The notes under the pieces: model-generated
What the model was told of the DNA's origin: nothing
Database searches by the model: none
The model's input: the letters and a program-made list of their open reading frames with translations, nothing else
Source: Chryseobacterium sediminis
Lineage (GTDB): Bacteria; Bacteroidota; Bacteroidia; Flavobacteriales; Weeksellaceae
Direction: 5' to 3'
DNA: 64,000 bases
Assembly (NCBI RefSeq): GCF_008386505.1
Contig: NZ_VUNZ01000002.1
Location: 434,001 to 498,000 of the forward strand
In this document: positions 51,786 to 61,237 of the stretch, one piece after another
How positions within the stretch are numbered: position 1 is the first letter of the stretch
How the letters are laid out: each line of letters opens with the position of its first letter
Translations under genes and position numbers: made by a program

Positions 51786-52982
51786 CTAAACTGTTGCTTT
51801 TTGAGAGTTAAAAATGCGGTATCCGAACCAAACTGCTATTAATGCCATTGCGGAACGTGTTACCACCATCGGAATGATAGAATCTGCTTCTAAAAGACCA
51901 ATCAGTCCTGATATTAAGAATGTAACCATCAGCTGCATAAATCCCAATAATGCAGCCGCTGTTCCTCTCCCTTCTTTAAACGGAGACAATGCATGGGCAG
52001 ACGTGATAGGAAACAAAATACCAATAGCCAGTAATGAAAGATAAAGCATTGCAATTTCCAGGGCTACGGAAAGGTTTTCTGCCGCAATGAGAATATGAAG
52101 GGAACATACAACCAGTAATACAATGGTAGCAGAAAATAACAGTACTGAGTTGCTTATTCTTTTAATCAGCTTAGGCGTAATATAGGCTGCAGTGATCAAT
52201 GCCAATGAATTAAAAGCAAATATAAAACTAAATGTACTGCTCGAAAATCCATGGATCTCCATGAATAAGAATGGTGCATTTGAAATGTAAATAATCAAGG
52301 ATGCAAACGCAATACTTCCTACCATGGTACTGTTGATAAAATCTCTATTTGAAATGATCATTTTCAACTGTTCTTTTAATCCTTTTTCATCCACACGTTC
52401 ATCATCGGAAAGATTAATTCTGGTATTGGTTTCCGGTACATATTTATACACCATGAAGAATGTGATCAGACCCATGATACATAAAAAGGCGAACGAACTG
52501 TTCCAGCCCCAGAACTTAAGGAATACACTTCCTAATAGCGGAGCCACAATGGGAGCAATACCACTGATCTGAGACTGCTGGGAAAAGATAGTAACCGATT
52601 TTTGTTTATCATAAAGATCAATAATGATCGCTCTGCCAATAACAATTCCTGCACTTCCTCCGAATGCCTGCAGAAAACGCATGGCCCATAGCACATAAAT
52701 ATCGGATGTAAAATAAATGGCTGTTGCTCCTATAATAAAAAGCAAAAGTCCGCAGTATAACATAGGTTTTCGGCCTTTTTTATCAGATAAAGGCCCCCAT
52801 AGCAACTGTCCGAAAGCAAACCCGGCAAAAAACACAGAAATGGATACCTGAATATGCCCGATATCGGTATTAAAAATCTTCGCCATACTTGGGAAGGCGG
52901 GAAGGTAAAGATCTATACTTAGTGACTCCAATGTGTTGAGCAGTGCTAAAATAAACACCACAATATTCAAATTCTTCTTCAT
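51786..52982 (-). CDS. MFS multidrug transporter (Bcr/CflA family, DHA1)
   Basis: 398 aa with 12 transmembrane helices. Start chosen at MKKNLN (52982); three more codons are open upstream. The motif A loop is LWGPLSDKKGRKPMLYCGLL between TM2 and TM3, the N-terminus LESLSIDLYLPAFPSMAKIF is typical of Bcr, and motif C is near GIAPIVAPLLGSVFL. It exports drugs by proton antiport in the inner membrane; the substrate is unknown. The AraC regulator gene lies 165 bases upstream on the same strand. Confidence 0.9.
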   Translation of the reverse strand: MKKNLNIVVFILALLNTLESLSIDLYLPAFPSMAKIFNTDIGHIQVSISVFFAGFAFGQLLWGPLSDKKGRKPMLYCGLLLFIIGATAIYFTSDIYVLWAMRFLQAFGGSAGIVIGRAIIIDLYDKQKSVTIFSQQSQISGIAPIVAPLLGSVFLKFWGWNSSFAFLCIMGLITFFMVYKYVPETNTRINLSDDERVDEKGLKEQLKMIISNRDFINSTMVGSIAFASLIIYISNAPFLFMEIHGFSSSTFSFIFAFNSLALITAAYITPKLIKRISNSVLLFSATIVLLVVCSLHILIAAENLSVALEIAMLYLSLLAIGILFPITSAHALSPFKEGRGTAAALLGFMQLMVTFLISGLIGLLEADSIIPMVVTRSAMALIAVWFGYRIFNSQKATV

Positions 52983-53147
52983 AAATAACATAAGCCTTCA
53001 CAGGCGGTTTTCAGCTGCAAAGTTGCTGTAAAAAGCATTATATTTCAATAAAAGAACTGAAGGAATTATAGGACAAACTGAAGATTTATATACAACAACA
53101 AATAAAAAAAGTTATTTTAACCTCATTATTATAGTAAATATTGAAGA

Positions 53148-53963
53148 TTATCTTTTTTCATTATTCTTAAAATTGTCAGGATTTTGATGAGTATGTTTCT
53201 TGAAAAACCTTGAAAAATATGAAGCATCGTTAAAACCTAGTTTAAAAGCAATTTCTTTCACCGTGAGAGCCCCAAAGCTAAGTTCTCTCTTAGCTTCCAG
53301 GATAAGGCGCTGGGAAATCATTTTTTTTACTGTTGTTCCTCTCAAAAGGCGTACAATATCATTAAGATGATGAGTACTTATCTTTAATTGATCAGCGTAG
53401 AAACCTGTTTCTTTTTGGACTATATAATGCTTCTCAATAAGCCCCACCAGTTCCTGAATGCGCTGACGGTCATTCAATAAAGGTTCCTGAGGGTGAATTT
53501 GCTCTCCGATGATGATACAAAATGCTTTCAGATATGCTTTTAAGAGTTCTGTTCTTGATGACGTTTTATATTCATGTTCTATCAGTGATAGAATTGTACT
53601 GCAGGTTTTTTCATTTTTGGGGTTTAAAAAAAAGGGAAGCTCTCCTCCTGTGAGTACCGATTCTATATCACAGGCCTCGTTGAAAATTTCCCTGCTTATT
53701 GCCATGGCATATCCCTCCTCTCCTTCCAGTTTCATATTGAATGCCTGCCCTGGTGCAATGATACAGATTTGATTGTTCTCAAGTTTATAACTTTCAAAAT
53801 CCAGTTCCAAACGGCTGTTTTCATACACCTCCCTGAACCAGATAATTTCAAAAAAATTATGCCGGTGAACATCATGAAAATTCTCAGGGCCTGCTGCACT
53901 CAGCGTACTCATCTGAAATTCTTCGGAAGTCAGATGGTGAACCGGGATTTCTTTTTCGGACAT
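53148..53963 (-). CDS. AraC-family transcriptional regulator
   Basis: 271 aa from the ATG at 53963. A cupin-like sensor domain (~10-150, NFHDVHRHNFFEIIWFREVY, then QICIIAPGQAFNMKLEGEEG) precedes the double helix-turn-helix (~185-270: LKISTHHLNDIVRLLRGTTV, ALTVKEIAFKLGFNDASYFS, RFFKKHTHQNPDNFK). It is upstream of and co-oriented with the MFS transporter, so it may control that gene in response to a small ligand. Confidence 0.9.
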   Translation of the reverse strand: MSEKEIPVHHLTSEEFQMSTLSAAGPENFHDVHRHNFFEIIWFREVYENSRLELDFESYKLENNQICIIAPGQAFNMKLEGEEGYAMAISREIFNEACDIESVLTGGELPFFLNPKNEKTCSTILSLIEHEYKTSSRTELLKAYLKAFCIIIGEQIHPQEPLLNDRQRIQELVGLIEKHYIVQKETGFYADQLKISTHHLNDIVRLLRGTTVKKMISQRLILEAKRELSFGALTVKEIAFKLGFNDASYFSRFFKKHTHQNPDNFKNNEKR

Positions 53964-54002
53964 AATCATCAGTGTATTGTAAAGCAATTAACTATAAACA
54001 AA

Positions 54003-54029
54003 AACCACAGCAAAAAAAGTGCTGCGGTT
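54003..54029 (-). terminator. Terminator after thiL
   Basis: AACCACAGC (54003-54011) pairs with GCTGCGGTT (54021-54029) with one G-T pair; on the reverse strand it is followed by TTTTTG. Confidence 0.6.
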
Positions 54030-54067
54030 CTCTTACAATATTTAAAATTAAATATAATTTTTCGGTT

Positions 54068-55120
54068 TTATTGGTTTAAAAAAGCATCCCAACCCTGGGC
54101 CGTAAGTGCTACCAGCTGGTTTGATCCTCTTGCTACCATAAAGTTTCCTTCTTCTTTTTCTACGGCATGTCCTATAATAGTAAAATCCGGATGATTTTTA
54201 ATTTTATCAAAATCATCTGGTGAAATTGTGAACAAAAGCTCATAATCTTCACCACCGCTTAAAGCAGTCATTACCGGATTCAAATTCATTTCATCTGCAG
54301 TAGAGATCGTAAGGTTGTCCAAAGGAACTTTTTCTTCATACAATCTGAATCCTACTTTTGACTGATCTGAAAGGTGTAGAATTTCGGAAGCCAGACCATC
54401 TGAAATATCAATCATAGAAGTTGGTTTTATACCCAGTTCCTCCAGAATCGTTTTAACGTCTGTTCTTGCTTCAGGTTTCAGCTGTCTTTCCAGGATATAA
54501 TCGTAGCCTTCCATTTCCGGCTGCATATTAGGATCTGCAAGATATACCGCATGTTCTCTTTCAAGAATCTGTAAGCCCATGTAAGCACCTCCTAAATCTC
54601 CGGTTACTACAAGAAGATCATTTGGTTTTGCTCCGCTTCTTTTTACGATATTTTCTTCATTCTCAATTCCTACAGCGGTAATGCTCATTACCAATCCAGA
54701 ATTGGAACTTGTAGTATCTCCTCCTATAAGATCAACTTTGTATCTTCCACAAGCAGCCTGAATTCCGGAATAGATTTCTTCTAAAGCTTCTACAGGAAAA
54801 CGGTTTGACACTGCAAGGGAAACCAATATCTGTGTAGGAGTTGCATTCATTGCTGCAATATCACTAAGGTTTACTACTACAGCTTTATATCCTAAATGCT
54901 TCAAAGGAACATATCCTAAGTTGAAATGTACTCCTTCCGCCAATACGTCTGTTGTAAGAACTACTTTTTTGTTATCAGGGTTAATAACTGCCGCATCATC
55001 TCCTACCCCAAGCTCCGAAGATTCATTGGATAGCGGAAAATGCTCAGTCAAATGTTTTATAAGACCGAATTCTCCTAATTTTGAAATGGGAGTCAGCTCC
55101 TGTGATTTATCTTCAAACAT
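54068..55120 (-). CDS. thiL: Thiamine-monophosphate kinase
   Basis: 350 aa, slightly longer than Escherichia ThiL (325). Motifs: SKLGEFGLIKHLTEHFP start, ELGVGDDAAVINPDNKKVVL, TTDVLAEGVHFNLGYVPLKH with Mg-ATP aspartates, AVVVNLSDIAAMNATPTQIL, IGGDTTSSNSGLVMSITAVG and DISDGLASEILHLSDQSKVG. It phosphorylates thiamine monophosphate to the active diphosphate. No other thi genes are nearby. The thioesterase gene lies upstream on the same strand. Confidence 0.95.
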   Translation of the reverse strand: MFEDKSQELTPISKLGEFGLIKHLTEHFPLSNESSELGVGDDAAVINPDNKKVVLTTDVLAEGVHFNLGYVPLKHLGYKAVVVNLSDIAAMNATPTQILVSLAVSNRFPVEALEEIYSGIQAACGRYKVDLIGGDTTSSNSGLVMSITAVGIENEENIVKRSGAKPNDLLVVTGDLGGAYMGLQILEREHAVYLADPNMQPEMEGYDYILERQLKPEARTDVKTILEELGIKPTSMIDISDGLASEILHLSDQSKVGFRLYEEKVPLDNLTISTADEMNLNPVMTALSGGEDYELLFTISPDDFDKIKNHPDFTIIGHAVEKEEGNFMVARGSNQLVALTAQGWDAFLNQ

Positions 55121-55145
55121 AATTTTTGCTTATAAGTGATCATTG

Positions 55146-55182
55146 ATAAATGATAATTGATCAACCATCATTCATCATTTAT
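55146..55182. repeat. AT-rich imperfect palindrome between thiL and the thioesterase gene
   Basis: ATAAATGAT (55146-55154) and ATCATTTAT (55174-55182) flank repeated TGAT/ATCA words. It overlaps the thioesterase stop. It may be a weak terminator or low-complexity DNA. Confidence 0.35.
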
Positions 55183-55673
55183 ATATTAATTTCTGCCGGG
55201 TCAATATTGTGTGGATGGAAAGGGAATTTTTTGAAGTCTTCTTTCGATAGCACAACCGTCTCCGGGCTTTTATACTTATTCATTGCTTCCACTACATCAT
55301 CTGGTGGAGTGGTCATTTTTCTAAGCATCATATCAATCCATACTCCTGTAGCTTCTGCAGTGGCACAGTGCATTCCATCAGATGTATAGAATTTGTGTAC
55401 AAAACGGTAGATAGAAGAATCTTCTGCACAACCGTCTATTTCCACACTTACAATAACAATCTGATCTGCATAAATTTCTTTAAAGAAAGAATATCTTTCA
55501 TGCAGGATAACAGGACCAATTCCCCATCTGCTTAGCTGGGTAACTCCCATTTTCTCTTTAGTCATAAAAGCCATTCTGGCTTGCGCACAATATTGTACAT
55601 ACGATGAATTGGCTAAGTGCTTATTAGCATCAAGATCGCTCCATCGCACTTCAAATTTATGGTAGAAAATCAT
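55179..55673 (-). CDS. Acyl-CoA thioesterase (hot-dog fold, 4HBT family)
   Basis: 164 aa from the ATG at 55673 (MIFYHKFEVRW), preferred because it begins at the domain; the frame is open ten codons upstream. The hot-dog pattern FEVRWSDLDANKHLANSSYV carries the catalytic-type Asp (DLDAN) of 4-hydroxybenzoyl-CoA thioesterase-like enzymes. VSVEIDGCAEDSSIYRFVHK and CATAEATGVWIDMMLRKMTT complete the fold. It hydrolyses an acyl-CoA in the cytoplasm; the chain is not predictable. Confidence 0.88.
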   Translation of the reverse strand: MIFYHKFEVRWSDLDANKHLANSSYVQYCAQARMAFMTKEKMGVTQLSRWGIGPVILHERYSFFKEIYADQIVIVSVEIDGCAEDSSIYRFVHKFYTSDGMHCATAEATGVWIDMMLRKMTTPPDDVVEAMNKYKSPETVVLSKEDFKKFPFHPHNIDPAEINI

Positions 55674-55776
55674 TTTTGGTCTCGTTAAAATTATAATCTT
55701 CAAAAATACTCAAATAAGATGGTTTATAAAAATTGTACTTTTGAAAAAATAATCTTCCGCATAGGATTACATATAC

Positions 55777-56979
55777 ATGAAACAGATCATTATTATCGGA
55801 GGCGGTGCTGCAGGCTTTTTCTGTGCATCCAATCTAGACGAAAAGAAATATACAATTACGATTTTAGAACAGAACTCTGATGTCCTTCAGAAGGTTAAAA
55901 TTTCCGGAGGCGGGCGCTGTAATGTAACCCACGCCTGTTTTGATCCCAGAGAGCTTGTTCAGTTTTATCCCCGTGGAAACAAGGAACTGTTGAGTGTTTT
56001 CAGTAAATTTCAGCCTGGCGACACCATGGAATGGTTTGACCAGCGTAATGTTCCGTTGAAAATTGAGAACGATAACAGAACTTTCCCTGAAAGCAACTCT
56101 TCTCAGACTATCATCAATACTTTTCTGAATGAAGCGCAAAAGAAAAATGTCTCTGTAAAAACAAAATGTACAGTAAAAGAGATTGAAAAGCAGGATGAAA
56201 AATATATTGTAAAGACCAATTCGGGGGATTTTGAGGCAGATTATATCGTATATACAACCGGAAGTTCTCCAAAATCTTTAAAAATGGTTGAAAATCTTGG
56301 CCATAAAATTGTAGATCTTGTCCCTTCCCTTTTTACATTCAATATTAAAGATGAATTGCTGAAAGATCTTCCGGGAACAAGCTTTGAAAATGCAGGAATT
56401 TCCATTCCGAAGCTAAAAACCGAGGAGAGCGGACCGCTCCTTATTACTCACTGGGGACTTTCCGGACCTGCCGTTCTGAAAATTTCCGCATGGGAAGCCA
56501 TAAGTCTGGCAAAACTTAAATATAACTTTGAAATTGAAGTTAATTTTATTTCGATAGAAATGGATGAAGCAGAAGAAACCTTCCATAATTTTAAGCAAAG
56601 CAATCCTAAAAAGACCATTGGACAGTCTAAAATCTTTGATATTACCAACAGATTCTGGCAAAAGATTTTAGAGATTTCAAAAGTTGACCTCAACAAACAG
56701 GTGGCTAATATTTCCGGAAAGGAAATGCAGAAAATCCTTGAAAATCTTTGCAAGAAGAAGTTTCAGGTGACCGGAAAATCAACTTTCAAAGATGAGTTTG
56801 TAACGGCCGGAGGTGTTGATTTAAAGGAAATTAACTTTAAAAACATGTCTTCAAAATTACTCCCTAATTTCTATATTGCGGGAGAAGTATTAAATATAGA
56901 TGCTGTGACAGGAGGTTTCAATTTTCAGGCATGCTGGAGTGAAGGCTGGCTGATTGCACAGGACCTCAATGCATTATAA
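55777..56979 (+). CDS. NAD(P)/FAD-dependent oxidoreductase, BaiN/HI0933 family
   Basis: 400 aa. N-terminal FAD-binding Rossmann motif KQIIIIGGGAAGFFCASNLD, then the family signature KISGGGRCNVTHACFDPREL. Further elements are GPLLITHWGLSGPAVLKISA and the C-terminal FAD site (FYIAGEVLNIDAVTGGFNFQ, ACWSEGWLIAQD). The family is a flavoprotein reductase group of largely unknown substrate; a few members act on bile acids. It is transcribed rightward with the next gene 32 bases away. Confidence 0.92.
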   Translation: MKQIIIIGGGAAGFFCASNLDEKKYTITILEQNSDVLQKVKISGGGRCNVTHACFDPRELVQFYPRGNKELLSVFSKFQPGDTMEWFDQRNVPLKIENDNRTFPESNSSQTIINTFLNEAQKKNVSVKTKCTVKEIEKQDEKYIVKTNSGDFEADYIVYTTGSSPKSLKMVENLGHKIVDLVPSLFTFNIKDELLKDLPGTSFENAGISIPKLKTEESGPLLITHWGLSGPAVLKISAWEAISLAKLKYNFEIEVNFISIEMDEAEETFHNFKQSNPKKTIGQSKIFDITNRFWQKILEISKVDLNKQVANISGKEMQKILENLCKKKFQVTGKSTFKDEFVTAGGVDLKEINFKNMSSKLLPNFYIAGEVLNIDAVTGGFNFQACWSEGWLIAQDLNAL

Positions 56980-57011
56980 AAAAGTATTATTTTTACTAAA
57001 AACTAAAAAAC

Positions 57012-58313
57012 ATGAAAAAAATATTCGGCTTCTTTCTTTTATTCTGCTTCTTTTTAGGATACAACCAGGCAAGAACAATTATCTCTGACTGGACTTCCCT
57101 TACACAGGCTGTCAATGTAGAAAATAAACAAAATTGGAACTTCCGTGTGACTGCAAAAATCAGGAAAGAAGATCAGGGTAATGGATCCAATTGCGGGCTA
57201 TGGTGCAGAATAGACAATAAAGATCAGTCTGTTGGTTTTTTTGAAAATCAATATTACGGAATTAAAGTAACCAATGAATGGAAAACGTATGAAATAAAAG
57301 GAACCATCAACACTTCTGCGCAAACCATGAACATCGGAGCTTTTGCACAAAACAACGGGGATTTTTATTTTGACGATTTTAAGTTGGAAGTCAATGATGG
57401 AAAGTCAAAAAAATGGATTGAAGTTCCATTGGAAAACTCAGGTTTTGAAAAAGATATCACATCTTCAAATGGTTGGTTTGAAGGAATCCGTTCTCAGAAA
57501 GCAACGCATGTAAAGCATTTTACAATCGGAACATCGGATTACAACCCATTCAGCGGCAACAAGTCTTTGTTGATCAAAGGTCATGATATTATCGGCACAA
57601 TGCCTGATGGAAAATTTATGGATGTCAATGGTATCAAATTATATTATGAAGTGTATGGAGAAGGTGAACCCGTACTTATGCTTCATGGCAATGGCCAATC
57701 TATCAGTGCTTTTATGAATCAAAAAGATACGTTTGCTAAAAAATATAAAGTGATCATTATAGATTGTCGCGAACGAGGAAGATCTACTTATGACAAAACG
57801 AAAGAACTTACTTTTGATATTCAGACAGAGGATATTAAGCAGTTTTTGGAGAAACTGAACATTAAAAAAACAAAGATTCTGGGCTGGAGTGACGGCGGAA
57901 TTCTCGCACTGTCTATGGCAATGAAATATCCGGAGATGGTAGACAAAATAGCATGCTCAGGAGCCAATATATTTCCGGAAGGAGTTAAAGATGATGATTT
58001 AAAGTCCATGAAAGAGATGCTCGTGAGCCTTACTAAAGAGAATAAAGACCACAAAAATGATATCTTTATTGATCTTCTGAATCTGGATTTGAAGTATCCT
58101 CAATGGAAATATGAAGACCTAAGTAAAATTCAGTGTCCGTCATTGATCATTGCTGGTGATAAAGATTTGATAAAAACAGAACATACGGTAAAAATCGCAG
58201 AATCAATCCCGCATGGACAGTTGGCTATTATTCCGAATACAAGCCATTATGTTCCTGAAGAAAAACCGGAACTGTTCAATGAAATAGTCATTGATTTTTT
58301 TGAAAATAAATAA
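57012..58313 (+). CDS. Secreted alpha/beta hydrolase with N-terminal beta-sandwich domain
   Basis: 433 aa. Signal peptide MKKIFGFFLLFCFFLGYNQA. Residues ~25-200 form a beta-rich, carbohydrate-binding-like region (WNFRVTAKIRKEDQGNGSNC, DFYFDDFKLEVNDGKSKKWI). From ~200 there is an alpha/beta hydrolase: DVNGIKLYYEVYGEGEPVLM, oxyanion HGNGQSISA, nucleophile elbow LGWSDGGILALS, acid in IIAGDKDLIKTE and His in IPNTSHYVPEEKP. The triad is complete. The substrate is unknown; periplasmic or secreted. Confidence 0.85.
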   Translation: MKKIFGFFLLFCFFLGYNQARTIISDWTSLTQAVNVENKQNWNFRVTAKIRKEDQGNGSNCGLWCRIDNKDQSVGFFENQYYGIKVTNEWKTYEIKGTINTSAQTMNIGAFAQNNGDFYFDDFKLEVNDGKSKKWIEVPLENSGFEKDITSSNGWFEGIRSQKATHVKHFTIGTSDYNPFSGNKSLLIKGHDIIGTMPDGKFMDVNGIKLYYEVYGEGEPVLMLHGNGQSISAFMNQKDTFAKKYKVIIIDCRERGRSTYDKTKELTFDIQTEDIKQFLEKLNIKKTKILGWSDGGILALSMAMKYPEMVDKIACSGANIFPEGVKDDDLKSMKEMLVSLTKENKDHKNDIFIDLLNLDLKYPQWKYEDLSKIQCPSLIIAGDKDLIKTEHTVKIAESIPHGQLAIIPNTSHYVPEEKPELFNEIVIDFFENK

Positions 58314-58331
58314 CCTGAATATTTTATAATC

Positions 58332-58739
58332 ATGAAAAAAATATCAATACTGATTTTACTTTTAGGAGCTCAGTTTGCCTTTTCCCAAACAACACAAAAA
58401 GAAGAATCCAAAAGTCAACCTACAACTTCTGCTGAAAATAACAATATAGAAACTCCTGTTGAATACCCAGGCGGAATGATTGCTCTCAGACAAGATATTA
58501 GTCAAATTTTTGATGCTTCAAAGTTCGAAGGATCATCTGGTATATCCAAATCAGTTACAAAGTTTGACATCAATCCTGACGGGAGTATAAGTTCTATTTC
58601 AACAACAGGAAATAACCCCGCTTTAAACAAAGAAATGGATCGCGTCATAAAAACCTTAAAGACAAAATGGAAACCTGCCACCAAAAATGGACAGCCTATT
58701 ACATCAACATATCGTATTCCAATGACATTAAATCGCTAA
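58332..58739 (+). CDS. Small exported protein with TonB-C-like domain (copy A)
   Basis: 135 aa. Signal peptide (MKKISILILLLGAQFAFSQ). A low-complexity linker leads to VEYPGGMIALRQDISQIFDA and the domain VTKFDINPDGSISSISTTGN, RVIKTLKTKWKPATKNGQPI, ending YRIPMTLNR. The fold pattern resembles the TonB C-terminus, as is common in Bacteroidota stand-alone proteins. It is a paralogue of the next gene (shared YPGG, TKWxP and N-x-E-x-x-RV elements). Periplasmic, role unknown. Confidence 0.75.
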   Translation: MKKISILILLLGAQFAFSQTTQKEESKSQPTTSAENNNIETPVEYPGGMIALRQDISQIFDASKFEGSSGISKSVTKFDINPDGSISSISTTGNNPALNKEMDRVIKTLKTKWKPATKNGQPITSTYRIPMTLNR

Positions 58740-58770
58740 AATACTAATCCTAACCTTATAAACTAAACAC

Positions 58771-59178
58771 ATGAAAAAAATATTCGCATTTATTTTATGC
58801 TTTGGATTTGGGTTCATCTTAGCACAGGAAACGGCAACACACCCTGCCAAAGACCATTCCAGAGATAAATATATTCCTGAACAGAGTAAGCAGGCAGAAT
58901 ATCCTGGTGGAATTTCTGCATTTATGCGGGAGGTAACACAAAAAATTAATTCTAACCGAATAAAAGGATCAAAAGGTAAAGCCCGCTCTAATGCAAAATT
59001 CTCGGTGAACGCTAAAGGAGATATAGAAACTATCATTGTAACCGGAGAAAATGAATCTCTTAATCATGAAGTAGAAAGAGTCATGAAATCTATGACAACT
59101 AAATGGACTCCCGGAGAATACAAAGGGAATTCTGTGATGATTTGGTTTAACCTTCCTTTTGTTGTCAATTTTGAATAA
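58771..59178 (+). CDS. Small exported protein with TonB-C-like domain (copy B)
   Basis: 135 aa, tandem paralogue of the previous gene with the same length and plan. Signal peptide (KIFAFILCFGFGFILAQ), then AEYPGGISAFMREVTQKINS, NAKFSVNAKGDIETIIVTGE, RVMKSMTTKWTPGEYKGNSV, ending FNLPFVVNFE. Divergence from copy A is considerable, so the duplication is not recent. The DUF2306 gene follows after 5 bases. Confidence 0.75.
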   Translation: MKKIFAFILCFGFGFILAQETATHPAKDHSRDKYIPEQSKQAEYPGGISAFMREVTQKINSNRIKGSKGKARSNAKFSVNAKGDIETIIVTGENESLNHEVERVMKSMTTKWTPGEYKGNSVMIWFNLPFVVNFE

Positions 59179-59183
59179 TCGAA

Positions 59184-59822
59184 ATGCTTTCTGCTAAAAG
59201 AAATATTTCTCTTTTTTTGAAAACCTTTCTCATCGTTGGGTTTGGGTATTTCTTTTGGCTGATGCTGAAAATTACCTTAGAGTATATTCCTTTTAACCCT
59301 GAAGTCAGTTTTCTGATGATTAAGCAGACAGAAGTTGTGGACAGACCTGAATATCTTACCTTTTTCTATGCTCACGTTTACACAAGTATTTTTGTCCTTC
59401 TGTCAGGGTTCCTGGCTATTCTCAGACAGAATTTTGGATTAAAAAACCTCCACCGGAATATGGGAAAAGTATATATTTTTCTCATTCTGATTTTCGCAGC
59501 GCCTTCAGGAATTTATATGGGAGTCTTTGCCAATGGCGGTTTTTTATCAAAGATTTCATTTGTTATTTTAGGCTTTTTATGGTGGTTTTCAACCTATAAA
59601 GCATATCAGCTGGCAAGACAGAAAAAGTTTAAAGAACACAAGCAGTGGATGTGGCGCAGTTTTGCTTTTACATTATCTGCGATTACTCTGAGAATGTGGA
59701 AAGTTATTATTGTATATTTATTTCATCCCAATCCTATGGATGTGTATCAGATCATTGCATGGCTGGGCTGGATTCCCAATATCCTTATTATTGAATATTT
59801 AATCACAAAAAAACATATATGA
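59184..59822 (+). CDS. DUF2306 membrane protein
   Basis: 212 aa with about six transmembrane helices. The family pattern includes FFYAHVYTSIFVLLSGFLAI, LHRNMGKVYIFLILIFAAPS with conserved His/Arg, HKQWMWRSFAFTLSAITLRM and the terminal GWIPNILIIEYLI. Function unknown; the conserved histidines in membrane helices could bind haem or metal, which is speculation. It is coupled by a 4-base overlap to the YARHG lipoprotein gene. Confidence 0.8.
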   Translation: MLSAKRNISLFLKTFLIVGFGYFFWLMLKITLEYIPFNPEVSFLMIKQTEVVDRPEYLTFFYAHVYTSIFVLLSGFLAILRQNFGLKNLHRNMGKVYIFLILIFAAPSGIYMGVFANGGFLSKISFVILGFLWWFSTYKAYQLARQKKFKEHKQWMWRSFAFTLSAITLRMWKVIIVYLFHPNPMDVYQIIAWLGWIPNILIIEYLITKKHI

Positions 59823-60739
59823 AAATTGTAAATTACACGCTTATTTCTTTACTGGCAGTTGCTTTGGCAAGCTGCAAAAAAGAGGGAAAGACCAATGAAT
59901 CGGGGAAAGATTCCCTGACTGCAAAGAAAGATTCTGTTATTATTCCTGAGGTTCACAAAGAATACTACGGAATTTATACCGGAGAATTTGCAGGAATGGA
60001 AAAGGTGGTTGACGAGACAGATGGTTCGGAATATGATGTCGACAACTATAAAAGAATTTCTTTAAAAATTAACAGAATCACCAAAGACAGCGTTTACGGG
60101 CAAAGTATTGTGAATGGCAATCAGCGCCCTTTCCGAGGGGTTTTTAATGAGGCAGCAGCATCTTTTGTACTGGATGAACCCGGAAATGACAAAACAGACG
60201 GCAGGTTTGAGGTAAAACTGAAAGGAGACAGCTTAACCGGAAAGTGGAATGCCTTTGATAAAACAGCCGTTAAAGCTCCTTCAAAAACCTTGAAACTGAC
60301 TAAAAAAGAGTTTGTTTACAACCCCAATTTTATGCTGGATAAGGATTCTGATCTGGTAGACTGGTCCAATCCTAAAGAATTTACAGAAAAGTACAAGGAT
60401 GAAGAGACCGGCAAAACAGAAAGCTATAAAACGTCTAAAAACCGCATAGCTTCAGAAGCAATATTCAAGCTGAATGCATCTAAACAGAAACTGACAGAGA
60501 AAGACCTTAAAAACTTAAGAAAACTTGATCTTGAGATCATCAAAAATTCTGTATTTGCAAGACACGGCTACTCTTTCAAAAAAGAAACCTACAGAAATTT
60601 CTTTGAACAAACAGACTGGTACATCCCGGTTTCCAGTAATGTAGACAATGACCTTTCTCCTATGGAAAAGGAAAATGTTGCTTTACTGAACCGCTTTACC
60701 AAGTATGCAGAAGATAAGTACGATAGTTTTGGGAGATAG
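59819..60739 (+). CDS. YARHG-domain lipoprotein
   Basis: 306 aa. The signal ends LLAVALASCKKEGK (lipidated Cys ~19). The central part (~40-160) is beta-rich (HKEYYGIYTGEFAGMEKVVD). The C-terminal ~85 residues contain the YARHG signature (LDLEIIKNSVFARHGYSFKK, followed by FFEQTDWYIP). YARHG is an extracellular peptidoglycan-associated or binding module by family. It starts 4 bases inside the DUF2306 gene; last gene of the rightward run beginning near 55777. Confidence 0.85.
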   Translation: MKIVNYTLISLLAVALASCKKEGKTNESGKDSLTAKKDSVIIPEVHKEYYGIYTGEFAGMEKVVDETDGSEYDVDNYKRISLKINRITKDSVYGQSIVNGNQRPFRGVFNEAAASFVLDEPGNDKTDGRFEVKLKGDSLTGKWNAFDKTAVKAPSKTLKLTKKEFVYNPNFMLDKDSDLVDWSNPKEFTEKYKDEETGKTESYKTSKNRIASEAIFKLNASKQKLTEKDLKNLRKLDLEIIKNSVFARHGYSFKKETYRNFFEQTDWYIPVSSNVDNDLSPMEKENVALLNRFTKYAEDKYDSFGR

Positions 60740-60763
60740 GTAACAGGTAGTAGGTTGCAGGCG

Positions 60764-61165
60764 TTAGGGATTAGGAGTTGATGTTAAGTTTTCACTTTTT
60801 GTCATTCTTACGATAAGATAGAGAATAAAACAGCCTACAGCATAGCACAGGTTATCAATCCATGAAAAAGAATTTCCGATCACAATATACATCAGGCTTC
60901 CAGGACGGAAGCCTAATTTTTCCGCAATATGGAAATACTGTGCAAATTCTATCAAAAAGGAAAAAACAAGAATCCCCAGAATCAGTTTCTCATTGTTTAT
61001 TTTTACAAAACTCTTTACGAAAGTGTAAAGAAGCATCACTACAATAATATCCCCGAGATAAGCTCTTACGAAGAAAATATGGCTCAGTTTGGTGGCAATC
61101 AAAACTTCTACAAGAAAAATAAAAACGGTCAGAAGAAGATATTTCAGGCTGAATTGTAATTTCAT
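60764..61165 (-). CDS. DUF2809 membrane protein
   Basis: 133 aa with four transmembrane helices (LKYLLLTVFIFLVEVLIA, YLGDIIVVMLLYTFVKSFV, LILGILVFSFLIEFAQYF, LCYAVGCFILYLIV). Family hallmarks are RAYLGDIIVVMLLY and FLIEFAQYFHIAE. It is VanZ-like in appearance; function unknown. It ends 24 bases from the convergent YARHG gene. Confidence 0.8.
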   Translation of the reverse strand: MKLQFSLKYLLLTVFIFLVEVLIATKLSHIFFVRAYLGDIIVVMLLYTFVKSFVKINNEKLILGILVFSFLIEFAQYFHIAEKLGFRPGSLMYIVIGNSFSWIDNLCYAVGCFILYLIVRMTKSENLTSTPNP

Positions 61166-61189
61166 TTCAAAGGGGGATTAGGCATAAAA

Positions 61190-61214
61190 AATCGGTATTC
61201 AATGAACACCGATT
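61190..61214 (-). terminator. Terminator after the thioredoxin-fold pair
   Basis: AATCGGT (61190-61196) pairs with ACCGATT (61208-61214), with TTTTTT following on the reverse strand. Confidence 0.7.
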
Positions 61215-61237
61215 GTATTTTTATATGAGCAAATATA

